Assembly (NCBI GenBank): GCA_903904855.1
Contig: CAIVEH010000092.1
Location: 1-40,039, forward strand
DNA from: an uncultured Bacteroidota bacterium
Lineage (GTDB): Bacteria; Bacteroidota; Bacteroidia; Chitinophagales; Chitinophagaceae
Direction of reading: 5' to 3'
DNA length: 40,039 nucleotides
The notes beneath the pieces were generated by a model. The model saw nothing but the letters and a program-made list of their open reading frames with translations, was not told where the DNA came from and did no database searches. Both the position numbers and the translations under genes were made by a program. This document shows, piece by piece, positions 25,746 through 35,947 of this stretch; position 1 is the stretch's first letter, and every line of letters starts with the position of its first letter.

Positions 25746-26915
25746 TCAAAGTGAATTTGCTGTTTTGATAATCCTGTCAAGGGCATCGCCTAAAATCTCA
25801 GCCGATGTGGCAAAACTCAGCCTGATGTATCCCTCTGCTCCACCGCCAAACCATTCTTTTAGTCCCGGCACAACTGCCACTTTAGCGTCATTTAAAAGAA
25901 TATCCCGTATTTGGCTGCTGGTCCTGTTTGTGCCGGTTATGTCCGCAAAGGCCACATAGCAGCCTTCAGGTGATATACATTTAAATCCGTTTACCGAGTT
26001 CAGTCCATTCACGCAAAGACTTCTCATGCTATGCAAATGGATTAAAAAAGCATCCAGCCAGTAACCGCACCTATCAAGCGCCGCACTGGCCGCCACCTGC
26101 GAAATTATGTTTGCCCCATGTATGGTTGAGTTATGCATCGAGGCATCCAGCAGCATTTTATAATGCCTGGCATTCGAAGCCATAACTGCGCCTATCCTTA
26201 GTCCCGCAAGTCCGTAAGCTTTGCTGAACCCCGTAACGGTTACCGTTCTGTTACTGGTATCTTCATCCAGCGATGCAAAACTTGTAAACTCGTTGGGAGA
26301 GAATGTAATATCACTCCATATCTCATCCGATAAAACAATAAGGTCATATTTACGGGCTATTGCAGCAAGGTCAGTCAGTTCTTTTTTAGTAAATACCTTG
26401 CCCGTTGGGTTCAGGGGATTACAAAGACAAATCAGCTTGGTTTTTCTTGTAATCAGCAATTCCATCTTCTCAAATCCGGCATCTTCTGTACCTGGTAGTA
26501 TGGCAAACGGAATTGCGATTCCTCCCACTGCCTCTATAGAGTAACGAAACAAAAAGTCTACCGGATCAAAAATAATTGCTTCATCGCCGACCTCTAAAAA
26601 TGCTTTGCATATTAGGGCAATACCAAAAGCAGCGCTGTCTACCGGGAAAATAAACCCCGGTTCGGCTTTGATTTTTCGTTTGCTCCTGAAATACTCAGCC
26701 ATACTTTCCTTGAATTCAGGCAAGCCATCAGCTGGTCCGTAACTGAAATATCCTTCTTTTGCGAATCTGCAGATTGCATCTGAAATCTCCGGAGCAACCG
26801 GAAAATCGGGGTCGGCAGCAGTGAGCGGTATTACTCCGTCCGGAACAGTAGCCCATCTGAGATTATAGGCTCTTTTTTTTAAAACATCAAGCTGTATTGA
26901 TTTATTGCTGAACAT
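25746..26915 (-). CDS. PLP-dependent class I/II aminotransferase
   Basis: A 389-residue fold-type I PLP enzyme. Features in order: ADPDFPVAPEISDAI near the start, YGPADGLPEFKESMAEYF, CNPLNPTGKVFTKKELTD (the substrate/PLP loop), VLSDEIWSDITF (the aspartate that contacts the pyridine nitrogen), and VTGFSKAYGLAGLRIGAVMA with the PLP-binding lysine in FSKAYG. The C-terminal arginine lies in GGAEGYIRLSFATS. The family covers aspartate/aromatic aminotransferases and PatB/MalY-like C-S lyases, and sequence alone does not choose between them. It is the first gene of a two-gene minus-strand unit with the monooxygenase-DsbA fusion. It is likely to make or break down the amino compound that its neighbour oxidises (inference). 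Confidence 0.9.
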   Translation of the reverse strand: MFSNKSIQLDVLKKRAYNLRWATVPDGVIPLTAADPDFPVAPEISDAICRFAKEGYFSYGPADGLPEFKESMAEYFRSKRKIKAEPGFIFPVDSAAFGIALICKAFLEVGDEAIIFDPVDFLFRYSIEAVGGIAIPFAILPGTEDAGFEKMELLITRKTKLICLCNPLNPTGKVFTKKELTDLAAIARKYDLIVLSDEIWSDITFSPNEFTSFASLDEDTSNRTVTVTGFSKAYGLAGLRIGAVMASNARHYKMLLDASMHNSTIHGANIISQVAASAALDRCGYWLDAFLIHLHSMRSLCVNGLNSVNGFKCISPEGCYVAFADITGTNRTSSQIRDILLNDAKVAVVPGLKEWFGGGAEGYIRLSFATSAEILGDALDRIIKTANSL

Positions 26916-27601
26916 TTAAATATTATGTGGTTTTTATCATCGTAAATCAAAAGCCTTAACAACTTCACAATATTAACTCAAGATAGTCAAACAGTTACGG
27001 TATTTTTGAAAAAATTTTCAAATTAGTTAATTGCAGTATTATTTTACTGGTTTCGAGCATCTGTTGGCCTAAAAGTACTTCTTGCGCTTGCTATGGCAGC
27101 CAATCTTAGATGTATAGTATTAAGTTCATCAGTATGTATTAGAACTCAATAATTGATACAACAAAATGCAATGCATAAATAGCTAATGTATTTTATCAAC
27201 TTTGTCAAAATAGCCTTTACTGAGCCTGCCTTATTGAATTTGATTTACATCGCCTGCTACTCCAATCTTTAAAATCCGCCTGACTGGCGAAATGCAGTTG
27301 AGAAGTTATTTTACTTTTATTAACTGCTACAGGCTTAGCGAAAACATGTTTTAAAACGTCTATAATCCGCGAATACAGAACCATGAATTTTCAATGCTCA
27401 AATAAGCCTCTGGGCTGGTCTGCTTTTAGAAAAGTCAATTCTAATCTGGGAAATGAGATATAATGGTCACTTTTTCGGAAGAAAAACTTATTAAAATATT
27501 GTACACGTAAATAAAAAGGCAACAGTCAGCACAATGAAAAAATCATCAGCAACGATGAAAAGAAGAGTAAGACGATAGAAGTTATTTACTTTGTTCCTTA
27601 G

Positions 27602-27609
27602 TACATTTG
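27602..27609 (+). promoter_or_regulatory. Bacteroidota -7 box, PAS hybrid kinase
   Basis: TACATTTG is a perfect TAnnTTTG match, 153 bases before the chosen ATG. The expected leader includes the hairpin at 27704-27724. The distance makes this a weak prediction. Confidence 0.35.
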
Positions 27610-27703
27610 CATTGTATTGTGAAGTTTGTATTTTATTAAAAAATCAGGCCTTAGCTGGATCTGGCGCAATGAAATTAATAAATATAATTGCTTTAAATGG
27701 TTA

Positions 27704-27724
27704 AGGAACGTTATCATCGTTCCT
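27704..27724 (+). repeat. Small inverted repeat before the kinase gene
   Basis: AGGAACG / CGTTCCT, 7 bp perfect, with a 7-base loop TTATCAT. It could be an operator or a leader hairpin; there is no T run after it, so it is not a terminator. Confidence 0.4.
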
Positions 27725-27762
27725 AAATGCTGCTGCTTTATAAGCAAACCGTTCTTTTGCAT

Positions 27763-30700
27763 ATGAATAATATCTCTTTTACTACCGATCAGTTTGGTTC
27801 CCTCTTCCCCAATTTCATTTGTCTCGATGAAAAGGGAGTAGTTGAATCCTGCGGAAACAATATCACCCAATTATGTGGTTCAATTATCGACCGGCACTTT
27901 TTAGATGTATTTAATTGTATCCGCAGTCCCGAAGAAATCCGGGCACTCGATAAAGGGTCAATTCCTCTCGACGAGATGATTATAATACATTCTGTTGTCA
28001 ATGACTTATTGTATTTTAAGGGTAGGTTTGAGAGAATTCTTCATACGGGTAAGTTGATGTTTTTTGGCGCTCCCTGTTACATTACCAAAATCGATGAAAT
28101 TAATATCCAACTCAAACTATTAAACAATCAGAATGAATATAAACTACCGCAAAATGAAATAAATACTTCTATTATTTACCAGGATAGTATTGCAAATATT
28201 ATTCAGCATTTCGATAAAGTAGAGAAGGAGAAAATAGCTTTTAACGATTTAATTCCCCCGGGCGGAATACGGGAACCAGTTGCAGATGATGATTATGCCA
28301 TCACAATATCTGACGCGCATGGAAAAGTACTGTGGTGCAATCCAAAGTTTCTTGAGTTTACGGGTTATTCTTTCGAAGAAGTGAAGGGGAAACGCCCGCG
28401 CGAAGTAATGTATGGTAAAAAATCTGTGTTTATAGATAAGGCGTTTGTCGATAAAAATGTTCAGAAAGGCAAGCCTTTTTACTTCGAAAATATTGGATAT
28501 ACCAAATCAGGAAGGGAGTATTGGTTTGGCGTTACTGTTCAGCCGATTTTTAACAAAGAAAATGAAATAATCGGGCGGTTCCACTTCCTTAAAGATATAT
28601 CAAATATAAAGCAGAAAGAACAGAAGAATGAAGAAAACGAAAACCTGTTAAAGCTCTCTTTGGAAGCGGCTGTAGCTGGCTCCTGGTCTTACGATCTGAT
28701 TACAGGGGAATTTCAGATTTATTCAGAAAAATAACCAATCTGAAATTGAAAGATGAAACCACTTTCACATTGAAAGATCTCAGGGAGATGCTGCACCCCG
28801 ATGATGGCAATCATTTTCCTGATGACATAATTAATTCAGTAAATCAGTCTAAACCTTCTTTTGATTTTATTTACCGCATTAATGTAAATGGTAATTACAG
28901 GTATTTCAACACCAAAGGAAATTGCACAAAATGGAGCAGCAATGGCGCGCCTGTTAGGCTGGTAGGGATGTTGGTAGATATCAACGATGAAAAAGAGCTT
29001 GCAGTGAAGATGGAAAGGCAAAAAGTATTTTACGAGCAGATACTCAATAAGATTCCGGCCGACATAGCTGTTTATGATAAGGAACATAGATATATGTTTG
29101 TTAATCCAATGGCTATTCGCAGGAATGCCGATAGAAAATGGATAATTGGAAAAACGGATGAGGAATATGCTACCTATAAGAAAAGAGGATCAGAGATTCC
29201 CCAATTGCGTGCAAAAATTTTTAATGAAGCAATTCTATCTAAAAAACAACAGGATTGGGAGGAGATATTTATTAACGAAGATGGAAGTCCTACCTATATT
29301 TTAAGGAAAATGTACCCAGTTTTCGATAAGGATGATCAATTGGATATCGTTATTGGTTATGGTATAGATATCACCGAAATGAAAAAGGCCCAGGACCAGA
29401 TCCGCCTGAGCGAATCGCGATACAGAAGCATATTCGACAAGAGCCTGGCTTTAATCTGTATACATGACCTGGATGGATACATAATAGATGTGAATAATTC
29501 ATCAATCAGAACTTTGGGTTATGATGCTACCGAGCTGATTGGGAAAAATCTCTCCTATTTATTGCCAGATAATAAAAAGCAGGATTTTGAACAGGAATAT
29601 ATGTCTGAAATTAAAGCCAAAGGGATAGCCAATGGTATAATGGTCGCCTTGCAGAAATCCGGAAAAAAAATCTACTTACTTTATCAGAATTATCTGGTAG
29701 ATGCAGATCCCGGCAAACCTTATATAATTGCTTTTTCACAGGATATTACATCAAGGATTAATGCCGAACATGCCTTGAAAAAAAGTGAGGAAAAATACCG
29801 CAGCATTATTGCTTACATGAATCTTGGGCTTACGGAGGTTGATGAGAATGAAAATATAGTCTATGCCAATAATAGTTTTTGTGAAATGAGTGGTTACCAC
29901 ATTGGCGAACTTATTGGCAAAGATATTGCTTCCATTTTCAGTATTGATGATTATCAGTATTTAAAAGAGCATAGTTTTAATCAGAAATTACAAGGGCACA
30001 CAGAAGCTACTGAACTTAAAGTAAAGAATAAATCAGGAGAGATAAGATGGTGGTTGATTAGTGGAGCTGCTATCGTTGATGAATATGGTAGATTTAAAGG
30101 GTGGATTGCAATTCATTTGGATATAACCCGCCAGAAAAAGCTGGAAAATGAATTAATCGACGCTAAATCTGCAGCCGAGTTTTCAGCCAAATCAAAAGAG
30201 GTATTTCTGGCAAATATCAGTCATGAAATACGCACTCCTATGAATGCAATAATGGGCTTAGGCCGTTTATTGGGCAAAACAAAGCTGGAGTCGCAACAGG
30301 AATTCTACCTCAATACTATTCTTACTGCAGCAAATACCCTGCTGGTAATAATTAACGACCTCCTTGATTTTTCAAAGATAGAAGCAGGCAAACTTACTTT
30401 GGAGAAAATCGGGTTTAACTTATCTGAGACATTTAATATTGCCATCCAGATAATAAAACCAAAAGCCGAAGAAAAAGGATTGTTGATCAGGTACGAACAA
30501 ACAGATCAGGTCAGCCCTATACTGATCGGCGATCCATACCGGATAAACCAGGTGCTTATTAATCTCTTGACTAATTCAGTAAAATTCACTGAAAAAGGAG
30601 AAATAAGTATAAAATGCTCAGTGCTGTCCGATGACAATATTTCTCAGGAGCTCCGGTTTATCGTTACTGATACGGGCATAGGCATGAGTGAAGAATTCAT

Positions 30701-31304
30701 AAATGAAATATTCGATAAATTTTCACAGGAGGATGAAAGTGTAACACGGAAATACGGCGGCACCGGCCTGGGTATGAGTATCACCAAGCAATTAATAGAT
30801 CTAATGGGCGGTACAATATCAATAGAAAGCAAGAAAAATGCAGGCACTAAAATAACCTTTATCATTAAATTTTTAAAAGGTACGCCCTCTCAGATGCCAG
30901 TGACCGAAAATCCTGTAATTGATTATCCTGTTCTGAAGGGTAAAAAGATTCTGCTGGTTGATGATAATGCATTTAACAGACTCTTAATCGACAAAATACT
31001 CTCTGATTACGGCGCTATAACCGTAGAAGCTGAAAATGGGAATATTGCCATTGAGAAAATGGTAGAAACCACCTTCGACCTGATCTTAATGGATATTCAG
31101 ATGCCCGAAAAAGATGGCATTGAAGCATCGATAGAAATACGGAATAGAGGAATTACCCAAATACCAATAATTGCTATTACTGCCAACGCATTCAAAGCCG
31201 AAGAAGAGCGCTGTATCAAAGCAGGCATGAATGATTATATCTCAAAGCCATTTACCGAAGAAAAAATATTATCAACAATAGTAAAATGGCTGGAGCATAA
31301 TTAA
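27763..31304 (+). pseudogene. Multi-PAS hybrid histidine kinase with response-regulator domain, split by a frameshift
   Basis: Two adjacent frames, 27763-28734 and about 28722-31304, are one gene. The first ends inside a PAS domain (GSWSYDLITGEFQIYSEK-stop). The second, read from before its apparent TTG start at 28746, continues ITNLKLKDETTFTLKDLREM LHPDDGNHF as a PAS_3 domain must. One extra A in GAAAAAT (28726-28732) joins them into 1180 residues. In order: a head resembling the H-NOX-associated (HNOBA) domain (SFTTDQFGSLFPNFICLDEK; GRFERILHTGKLMFFGAP), five PAS domains, HisKA with SHEIRTPMN (phospho-histidine near residue 820), HATPase (NSVKFTEKGE, DTGIGM, GGTGLGMSI), and a receiver domain (ILLVDDNAFNRLL; phospho-Asp in LILMDIQMPEKDG near 1110; SKPFTEE). 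No membrane segment, so cytoplasmic. Homopolymer sequencing error is as likely as a true mutation. Confidence 0.88.
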
Positions 31305-31398
31305 TATACAATGTGCAAATTAAATAAAAAGTGTTGTGCTTCTTTTTCCAATTATAGCCTTTGTGGCTCATCCCGAAACCACTTCCAGTAAGGTTGCA

Positions 31399-31462
31399 TA
31401 AAACGAAAAAGCCTCACAATTTGTGAAGCATTTCTGCGGAGAGAGAGGGACAGATTTCGAAC
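31399..31462 (-). pseudogene. tRNA-Ser-like 3' end remnant with terminator hairpin
   Basis: Read on the minus strand: GTTCGAAATCTGTCCC (T-loop and stem), CTCTCTCCGC (a 3' acceptor like Bacteroidota tRNA-Ser), then GAAGC..TTTTT-type terminator pairing AAAAAGCCTCACA with TGTGAAGC at 31406-31433. Only the T arm and 3' acceptor half are present; the D and anticodon arms are missing. Confidence 0.5.
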
Positions 31463-31555
31463 TTTTTTATGGAGGATTTGAGGGCGATTGTGGATTTCTA
31501 AAGCAGAATTTTCGCGTATGCCAGAAGATTAGTTAGGCCTCACACAGCATTCGCA

Positions 31556-34500
31556 TCAAGCTCTCTCAAACAAATCCTTCAGTTCCTTATTACTTAGGTT
31601 CCCTATCCAGTTTTCGCCTGTGGCTACCGTCATGTTGGCAAGGGCTTTTTTAGATTGTATCATTTCATTGATGCGTTCTTCAAACGTGTTTTTGGTAATG
31701 AACCGATGTACCATCACATTGCTCTTTTGACCTATTCGGTAGGCGCGGTCCGTGGCCTGGGCCTCTACTGCGGGGTTCCACCACAAGTCGTAGTGTATCA
31801 CGTGGTTTGCAGCGGTAAGATTGAGGCCTGTGCCGGCAGCCTTGAGCGAGAGTACAAAAATTTTGTCGGCGTGGTTGGTCTGGAAGGCATCTACCATTTG
31901 TTTGCGCTGGCTGATGGAGCAACCACCATGGTAGAACAGAGGCGTTTCTTTATAGCGCTCTGTGATAAAATGCGTTAGAAGTTTTCCCATTTCGGTAAAT
32001 TGGCTAAAAATGAGCACTTTTTCGTTGCTCTCCACGATACTATCCAACTTATCGAAAAGCAATGCCAGTTTACCGCTCATAGATGCGTCCAGGATATTGT
32101 TCTTCAGAAACTGTGTCGGGTGATTGCATATCTGCTTTAAAGCAAGTATCATTTGCAACACAAGGCCCTGCCGCACAAACAGCCCTTTTTTGTCGGTAGA
32201 GTCAATGGCTTCAATTTCTTTCATGGCTTCTTCCAACGTTTTTTCATAAAGGCTTGCCTGCTCTTTTACAAGTGTGGAAAAGCAATCCATTTCTATCTTG
32301 TCGGGCAGGTCGCTGATTATTGATTTGTCCGACTTCAACCGGCGCATCATAAAGGGAGCGGTTACTTTTTTCAGCTTCTCGGCTGCTTCTGTATCGTTGT
32401 ATGTTTCTATAGGGGACCCGAATGTGTCGTGAAACTCTTTGTGACTGCCCAGGAAGCCCCTGTTACTGTAGTCCATTATACTCCACAGCTCGCTCAGACG
32501 ATTTTCTACCGGTGTGCCGCTCATGGCTATAAAATTATCGGCACCAATACTTTTTATCGCTTTTGCCTGAGCGGTGTCCTTATTTTTGATATGCTGCGCT
32601 TCGTCTATCACCAGCGAATGCCAAGGCAGCTTTTTCAACTTCGGCGCTTCAGTTCTTGCAATACCGTATGAGGTAAGCAATATATCAAAATCCTGTTCCA
32701 TTTTTCTGCCTGTTCCATGGAAAATATGTGTTTTAAGTGATGGGGCAAATTTCTCTATCTCTGCCTGCCAGTTAGTGAGCAAGCCGGTAGGTGCTACTAC
32801 CAGTGCTTTTTTGTCGTTCAGCAGGCCGTCTTCCTTGTATTTGAGCAGGGTAGTTATTACCTGTAGTGTTTTGCCAAGTCCCATGTCATCGGCTATCACC
32901 GAGCCGAAGCCTATTTGTGCATTGCGGTACATCCATGAGTAACCCCGTTGCTGATATGGTCGTAGCTTTGCATTAATGCCTGTGGGCAGCGGTATTTCCT
33001 TAAAGTTGGTCAGTTCTTTTATCAGGTCGCGCACTTCATCGGTAAGGCTTATACTTGCGCCCAGATAGTCGCCGCTAAGGACTGCTCGTAACAAATTGAA
33101 CGGCGATAGTTGTTTTTCAGAACTGAAGTGCTTGTGTAGTTTTTCTAGGTCTTCGCTGCTTACATATATATACCGGCTCTTGTGCTTAATGAGGCCATCT
33201 GAATTTTTCAGCAGTTTCTTAAACTCTTCCTCGCTCATCAGCGTGTCGCCAATGGCTACGTGCCAGTCAAAATCCAGCAGTTGGTCTATACGGAGAAACG
33301 ATTTGCCCGCCTTCTTTTTTACTTTTACGCTTGCCTTTGGCTTCAATATTTCCTTAAGTGATTTGGGCAGTGATATATCTATGTCCAGCAATTGAATAGC
33401 CGGTATCATCTGTAGCAAAAAGGGTGTGAATGTGGCATTGTCCATTGTCATTTGCATTTCACCCTTACTGTTTATGTTGTCGTCAAGACCCGGAATGAAA
33501 CTACTTAGTTGCGTGAGCGACTGTAATATCTCAAATCGCTGTTTGTCAAATTTCTTCAGAGTCAGTACTTCTTTTAGCGTCGTCGGCGTTTCGAGCGGGT
33601 TTGCTTTTTCGCCAATGTTGATGTTTACAAGAAAGCCATCGCTAAGAGTCTCCTCCACTACTATCTGGGGTTTGTAGTTGCCCTGCGAAAGGTAGTATTT
33701 TTGGAGCCACGAATGCACACCACCGCAAAGAGCCTCTTCGCCAGGTTTTTTGAAAGCATAATTTGTGCCCCTGAAAAACAGGTCGGTGAATACGTCGCCT
33801 ACATTCTTTTCTTTCAGTACACTCACCAGTTCCGTAAGAAAAACGGAAAGCAGATTGATCGTCCCATCTTTGTTGATTTCCTTTTGCCTATCTTTCTCCT
33901 GCCACATAAAAATTTCGGGTGGCAGCAATTCCTGTAGCTTTTCGGTCAATGTCCTTACTTCCTTGCTCAACATTGCGGGCAACCATCGAACAGAGTACAC
34001 CTTATTTGACTGCCGTACTATTTGCGGCACTATGGCCCCATTGGCCAGCAAGTGCAATGCCAGATGAAGGACAGTATGAAGCGATGCTGTTGAAGGTTGG
34101 TAATTGCGCGTTTGGGTTGCAGGTATCCTAACGATCTGAGTCAGAAATTGCGGGAATGAAAATGAGGTATCGTTGATAAATACTTTTGACTGAAATTTAT
34201 CATCAATCGTAATCTTGTTCCGGCTATGGGTGTTCAGGTATTGCTCATCTTTGTCGGCCTGCGCAAGTACAGCTTCGAGACTTATTTTGCCTTGGAGTAT
34301 TTTCTGTGCGTTTTTTACGGTCCGAGCCAAGTCGGCAACGTATTTCTCTTTGAAATTGCCGGTGCCGGTATAAAACACCGGGGCGTCGGCAAGCAGTGCT
34401 GACAATGGCTCAAATTTAGGTGACAGGGTAGCATAAGAGAGCTTATTGTATGCACTCTCAATATTGTAGCCCGATTTTTTTGTTTTTTTACCCGTTTGCT

Positions 34501-35068
34501 TTTCGAAATACAAATCAACAAGTTCAGGTATCCCTGTCGTTTCTTTTGTTACAAAAATGCCCCTCTTGTTCAGCTCTCCTAACAGGTCCACATGATGCAG
34601 TCCAAACACCAGAAAGGGATCATTGTCGATCTCGGCGCTCACTTTATAGATAACTGCCGCAAGGTGTTTGCATGGTACAGCCCAATCGGGACAATTGCAC
34701 TGCATCTTAAAGTCTGTCCATTGTTTTGGAAAAACTTTCAGCCCCATTTGTTCGGCTATGGGCAACACTTCCGGGTCAAGTTCGCGGTTCAGCAATTTGG
34801 AGATAATAACAGGTCGTACTGCCAGGGAATCAATGAAAGCACCTAATTCGGGGTCGAAAAACGGTGGCAGAATGATGTCTACATTGTAAGGTTTGGGCCT
34901 GCTACCGGCAACTTTGGCATTAATACGGTTCTCTTTTATGTCTATTTTTATTACAGCGCCATTCCGGGCGTAACTGCTACCCCGCGGCAAACGATTGCTA
35001 TAATCTATATTGTTTAACGAATTGAGCCATTGTTGTCCCCACCAGGTTTTCCCAAAAGACTGAGCCAT
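31556..35068 (-). CDS. SWIM zinc-finger SNF2-family helicase
   Basis: A 1170-residue cytoplasmic DNA-translocating ATPase. A SWIM zinc finger CNCPDWAVPCKHLAAVIY (C124, C126, C133, H135; CxCxnCxH) is followed by a long middle region. The SNF2 core begins near 690: LRPYQQRGYSWMYRNAQIGF (Q-like motif), Walker A DDMGLGKTLQ near 730, DEAQHIKN (motif II as DEAQ) near 820, MSGTPVENRLSELWSIMDY, KQICNHPTQ, and the C-terminal lobe with VLSLKAAGTGLNLTAANHVI and ATDRAYRIGQ near 1105. SNF2 proteins use ATP to remodel protein-DNA or RNA polymerase complexes; the SWIM finger adds nucleic-acid or protein contacts. Length and domain order fit the bacterial SWIM-SNF2 proteins. No operon partner. A weak start context; ATG at 35066-35068 chosen. 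Confidence 0.9.
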   Translation of the reverse strand: MAQSFGKTWWGQQWLNSLNNIDYSNRLPRGSSYARNGAVIKIDIKENRINAKVAGSRPKPYNVDIILPPFFDPELGAFIDSLAVRPVIISKLLNRELDPEVLPIAEQMGLKVFPKQWTDFKMQCNCPDWAVPCKHLAAVIYKVSAEIDNDPFLVFGLHHVDLLGELNKRGIFVTKETTGIPELVDLYFEKQTGKKTKKSGYNIESAYNKLSYATLSPKFEPLSALLADAPVFYTGTGNFKEKYVADLARTVKNAQKILQGKISLEAVLAQADKDEQYLNTHSRNKITIDDKFQSKVFINDTSFSFPQFLTQIVRIPATQTRNYQPSTASLHTVLHLALHLLANGAIVPQIVRQSNKVYSVRWLPAMLSKEVRTLTEKLQELLPPEIFMWQEKDRQKEINKDGTINLLSVFLTELVSVLKEKNVGDVFTDLFFRGTNYAFKKPGEEALCGGVHSWLQKYYLSQGNYKPQIVVEETLSDGFLVNINIGEKANPLETPTTLKEVLTLKKFDKQRFEILQSLTQLSSFIPGLDDNINSKGEMQMTMDNATFTPFLLQMIPAIQLLDIDISLPKSLKEILKPKASVKVKKKAGKSFLRIDQLLDFDWHVAIGDTLMSEEEFKKLLKNSDGLIKHKSRYIYVSSEDLEKLHKHFSSEKQLSPFNLLRAVLSGDYLGASISLTDEVRDLIKELTNFKEIPLPTGINAKLRPYQQRGYSWMYRNAQIGFGSVIADDMGLGKTLQVITTLLKYKEDGLLNDKKALVVAPTGLLTNWQAEIEKFAPSLKTHIFHGTGRKMEQDFDILLTSYGIARTEAPKLKKLPWHSLVIDEAQHIKNKDTAQAKAIKSIGADNFIAMSGTPVENRLSELWSIMDYSNRGFLGSHKEFHDTFGSPIETYNDTEAAEKLKKVTAPFMMRRLKSDKSIISDLPDKIEMDCFSTLVKEQASLYEKTLEEAMKEIEAIDSTDKKGLFVRQGLVLQMILALKQICNHPTQFLKNNILDASMSGKLALLFDKLDSIVESNEKVLIFSQFTEMGKLLTHFITERYKETPLFYHGGCSISQRKQMVDAFQTNHADKIFVLSLKAAGTGLNLTAANHVIHYDLWWNPAVEAQATDRAYRIGQKSNVMVHRFITKNTFEERINEMIQSKKALANMTVATGENWIGNLSNKELKDLFERA

Positions 35069-35199
35069 ATAATATCAGCAAATAAAAGTTGATGTAAATA
35101 TATTCAAAAATAGAGTAACGATAAATGAAATCCCCATATTAATTTGTTTCATAATGGTCGGAACAAGCCGTTGAAGGGCAAGGGGACTTTTTGAACGAC

Positions 35200-35224
35200 A
35201 AAACCCATGCTGAGCGCGGGTTTT
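35200..35224 (-). terminator. Hairpin terminator after tRNA-like copy 0
   Basis: AAAACCC (35200-35206) pairs with GGGTTTT (35218-35224) around an 11-base loop. It sits directly 3' of the first tRNA-like remnant on the minus strand and would end that transcript. Confidence 0.5.
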
Positions 35225-35232
35225 ACATTTCA

Positions 35233-35295
35233 GCGGGCTGTAAGGAACTCGAACCCGCGACCTCCGCCGAGAGTGCGGCATACTAACCAACTAAA
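35233..35295 (-). pseudogene. tRNA-Asp-like remnant, copy 0
   Basis: On the minus strand: TTTAGTTGGTTAGTATGCCG (D arm), GCACTCTCGGCGGAGG, then the T arm CGCGGGTTCGAGTTCC and 3' end CAGCCCGC. The D arm and GGTCGCGGGTTCGAG T arm are tRNA-Asp-like. The 5' acceptor strand is missing, and the anticodon loop is altered (CTGTCAC of tRNA-Asp replaced by ACTCTC), so the anticodon GTC is lost. Not a working tRNA. Confidence 0.5.
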
Positions 35296-35310
35296 CTTTC
35301 ATGGATCTTA

Positions 35311-35582
35311 TAAAACGAAAAAGCCTCACAATATGTGAAGCTTTCAGTGGACTGTTGGACACGAACCCGCGACCTCCGCTGGGAGTGCGGCATTCTAACC
35401 AACTAAATTTTTATAGAATCAAATAAAACGAAAAAGCCTCATAATTTGTGAAGCTTTTTGCGGACTGGGGGACTCGAACCCGCGACTTCCGCCGAGATTG
35501 CGGCATTCTAACCAACTAAATTTTTATGGAATCACATAAAACTAAAAAGCCTCACAATTTGTGAAGCTTTTTGCGGACTGAT
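35311..35582 (-). repeat. Tandem 113-base array of tRNA-Asp-like 3' ends with terminators
   Basis: Two full units (35311-35423 and 35424-35536) and a third partial unit (35537 onward) repeat exactly every 113 bases. Each unit holds, on the plus strand, a hairpin built on AAAAGCCTCACA..TGTGAAGCTTT, then GCGGACTG, and then the tRNA-like part (GAACCCGCGACCTCCGC, CATTCTAACCAACTAAA). The third unit keeps only the hairpin and GCGGACTG. Read on the minus strand, each is a tRNA 3' half followed by its terminator. All lack the 5' acceptor strand, so none can fold as a tRNA. Confidence 0.75.
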
Positions 35583-35947
35583 CAGATCTAATAAATTTAT
35601 ATGTGTTTTGGTTCGTATTAACGGTTTCGCACGCCCAGCAAGCATTTCAGCATAGTCGCTTGTTTGTTCGGCTACACTCGTATGCGTTGGCGGGCATAGA
35701 AAACTGCCACTTTTACGCCGTCTGGTAATTCTCTAACCTCGCTGAATTAATATGATTATAATTCAACCCATACGTGTTGCCCTCCATAATTTTCGGCTTT
35801 ACTTTATTTGCAATAGCCGAAGTGACAGGGAGTTTTTGCAGATCTAACAACTACTCCACAACATCTGCATTGATGGTTACGATTACCAACTTCTCCTAAA
35901 TCAATCCATTTTAATGGCACTTGCAGTTTTTTTTGCAAAATTTAAAC

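Larger units (their letters stand above)
26916..27762. other. About 0.85 kb without genes, upstream of the PAS kinase
   Basis: AT-rich with no credible open frame on either strand. It holds a perfect -7 box TACATTTG at 27602-27609 and a 7-bp hairpin AGGAACG-TTATCAT-CGTTCCT at 27704-27724, just before the kinase start. Both probably belong to the regulation of the kinase gene. Nothing else is recognised. Confidence 0.5.

Noticed and set aside
27520..27580. Very short basic peptide (ATG AAA AAA ... about 14 codons)
   Set aside because: Too short and without a start context; likely chance in AT-rich DNA.
35233..35520. Functional tRNA-Asp genes
   Set aside because: The 5' acceptor strand is missing and the anticodon loop lacks the GTC anticodon and U33, so the fold cannot be completed.
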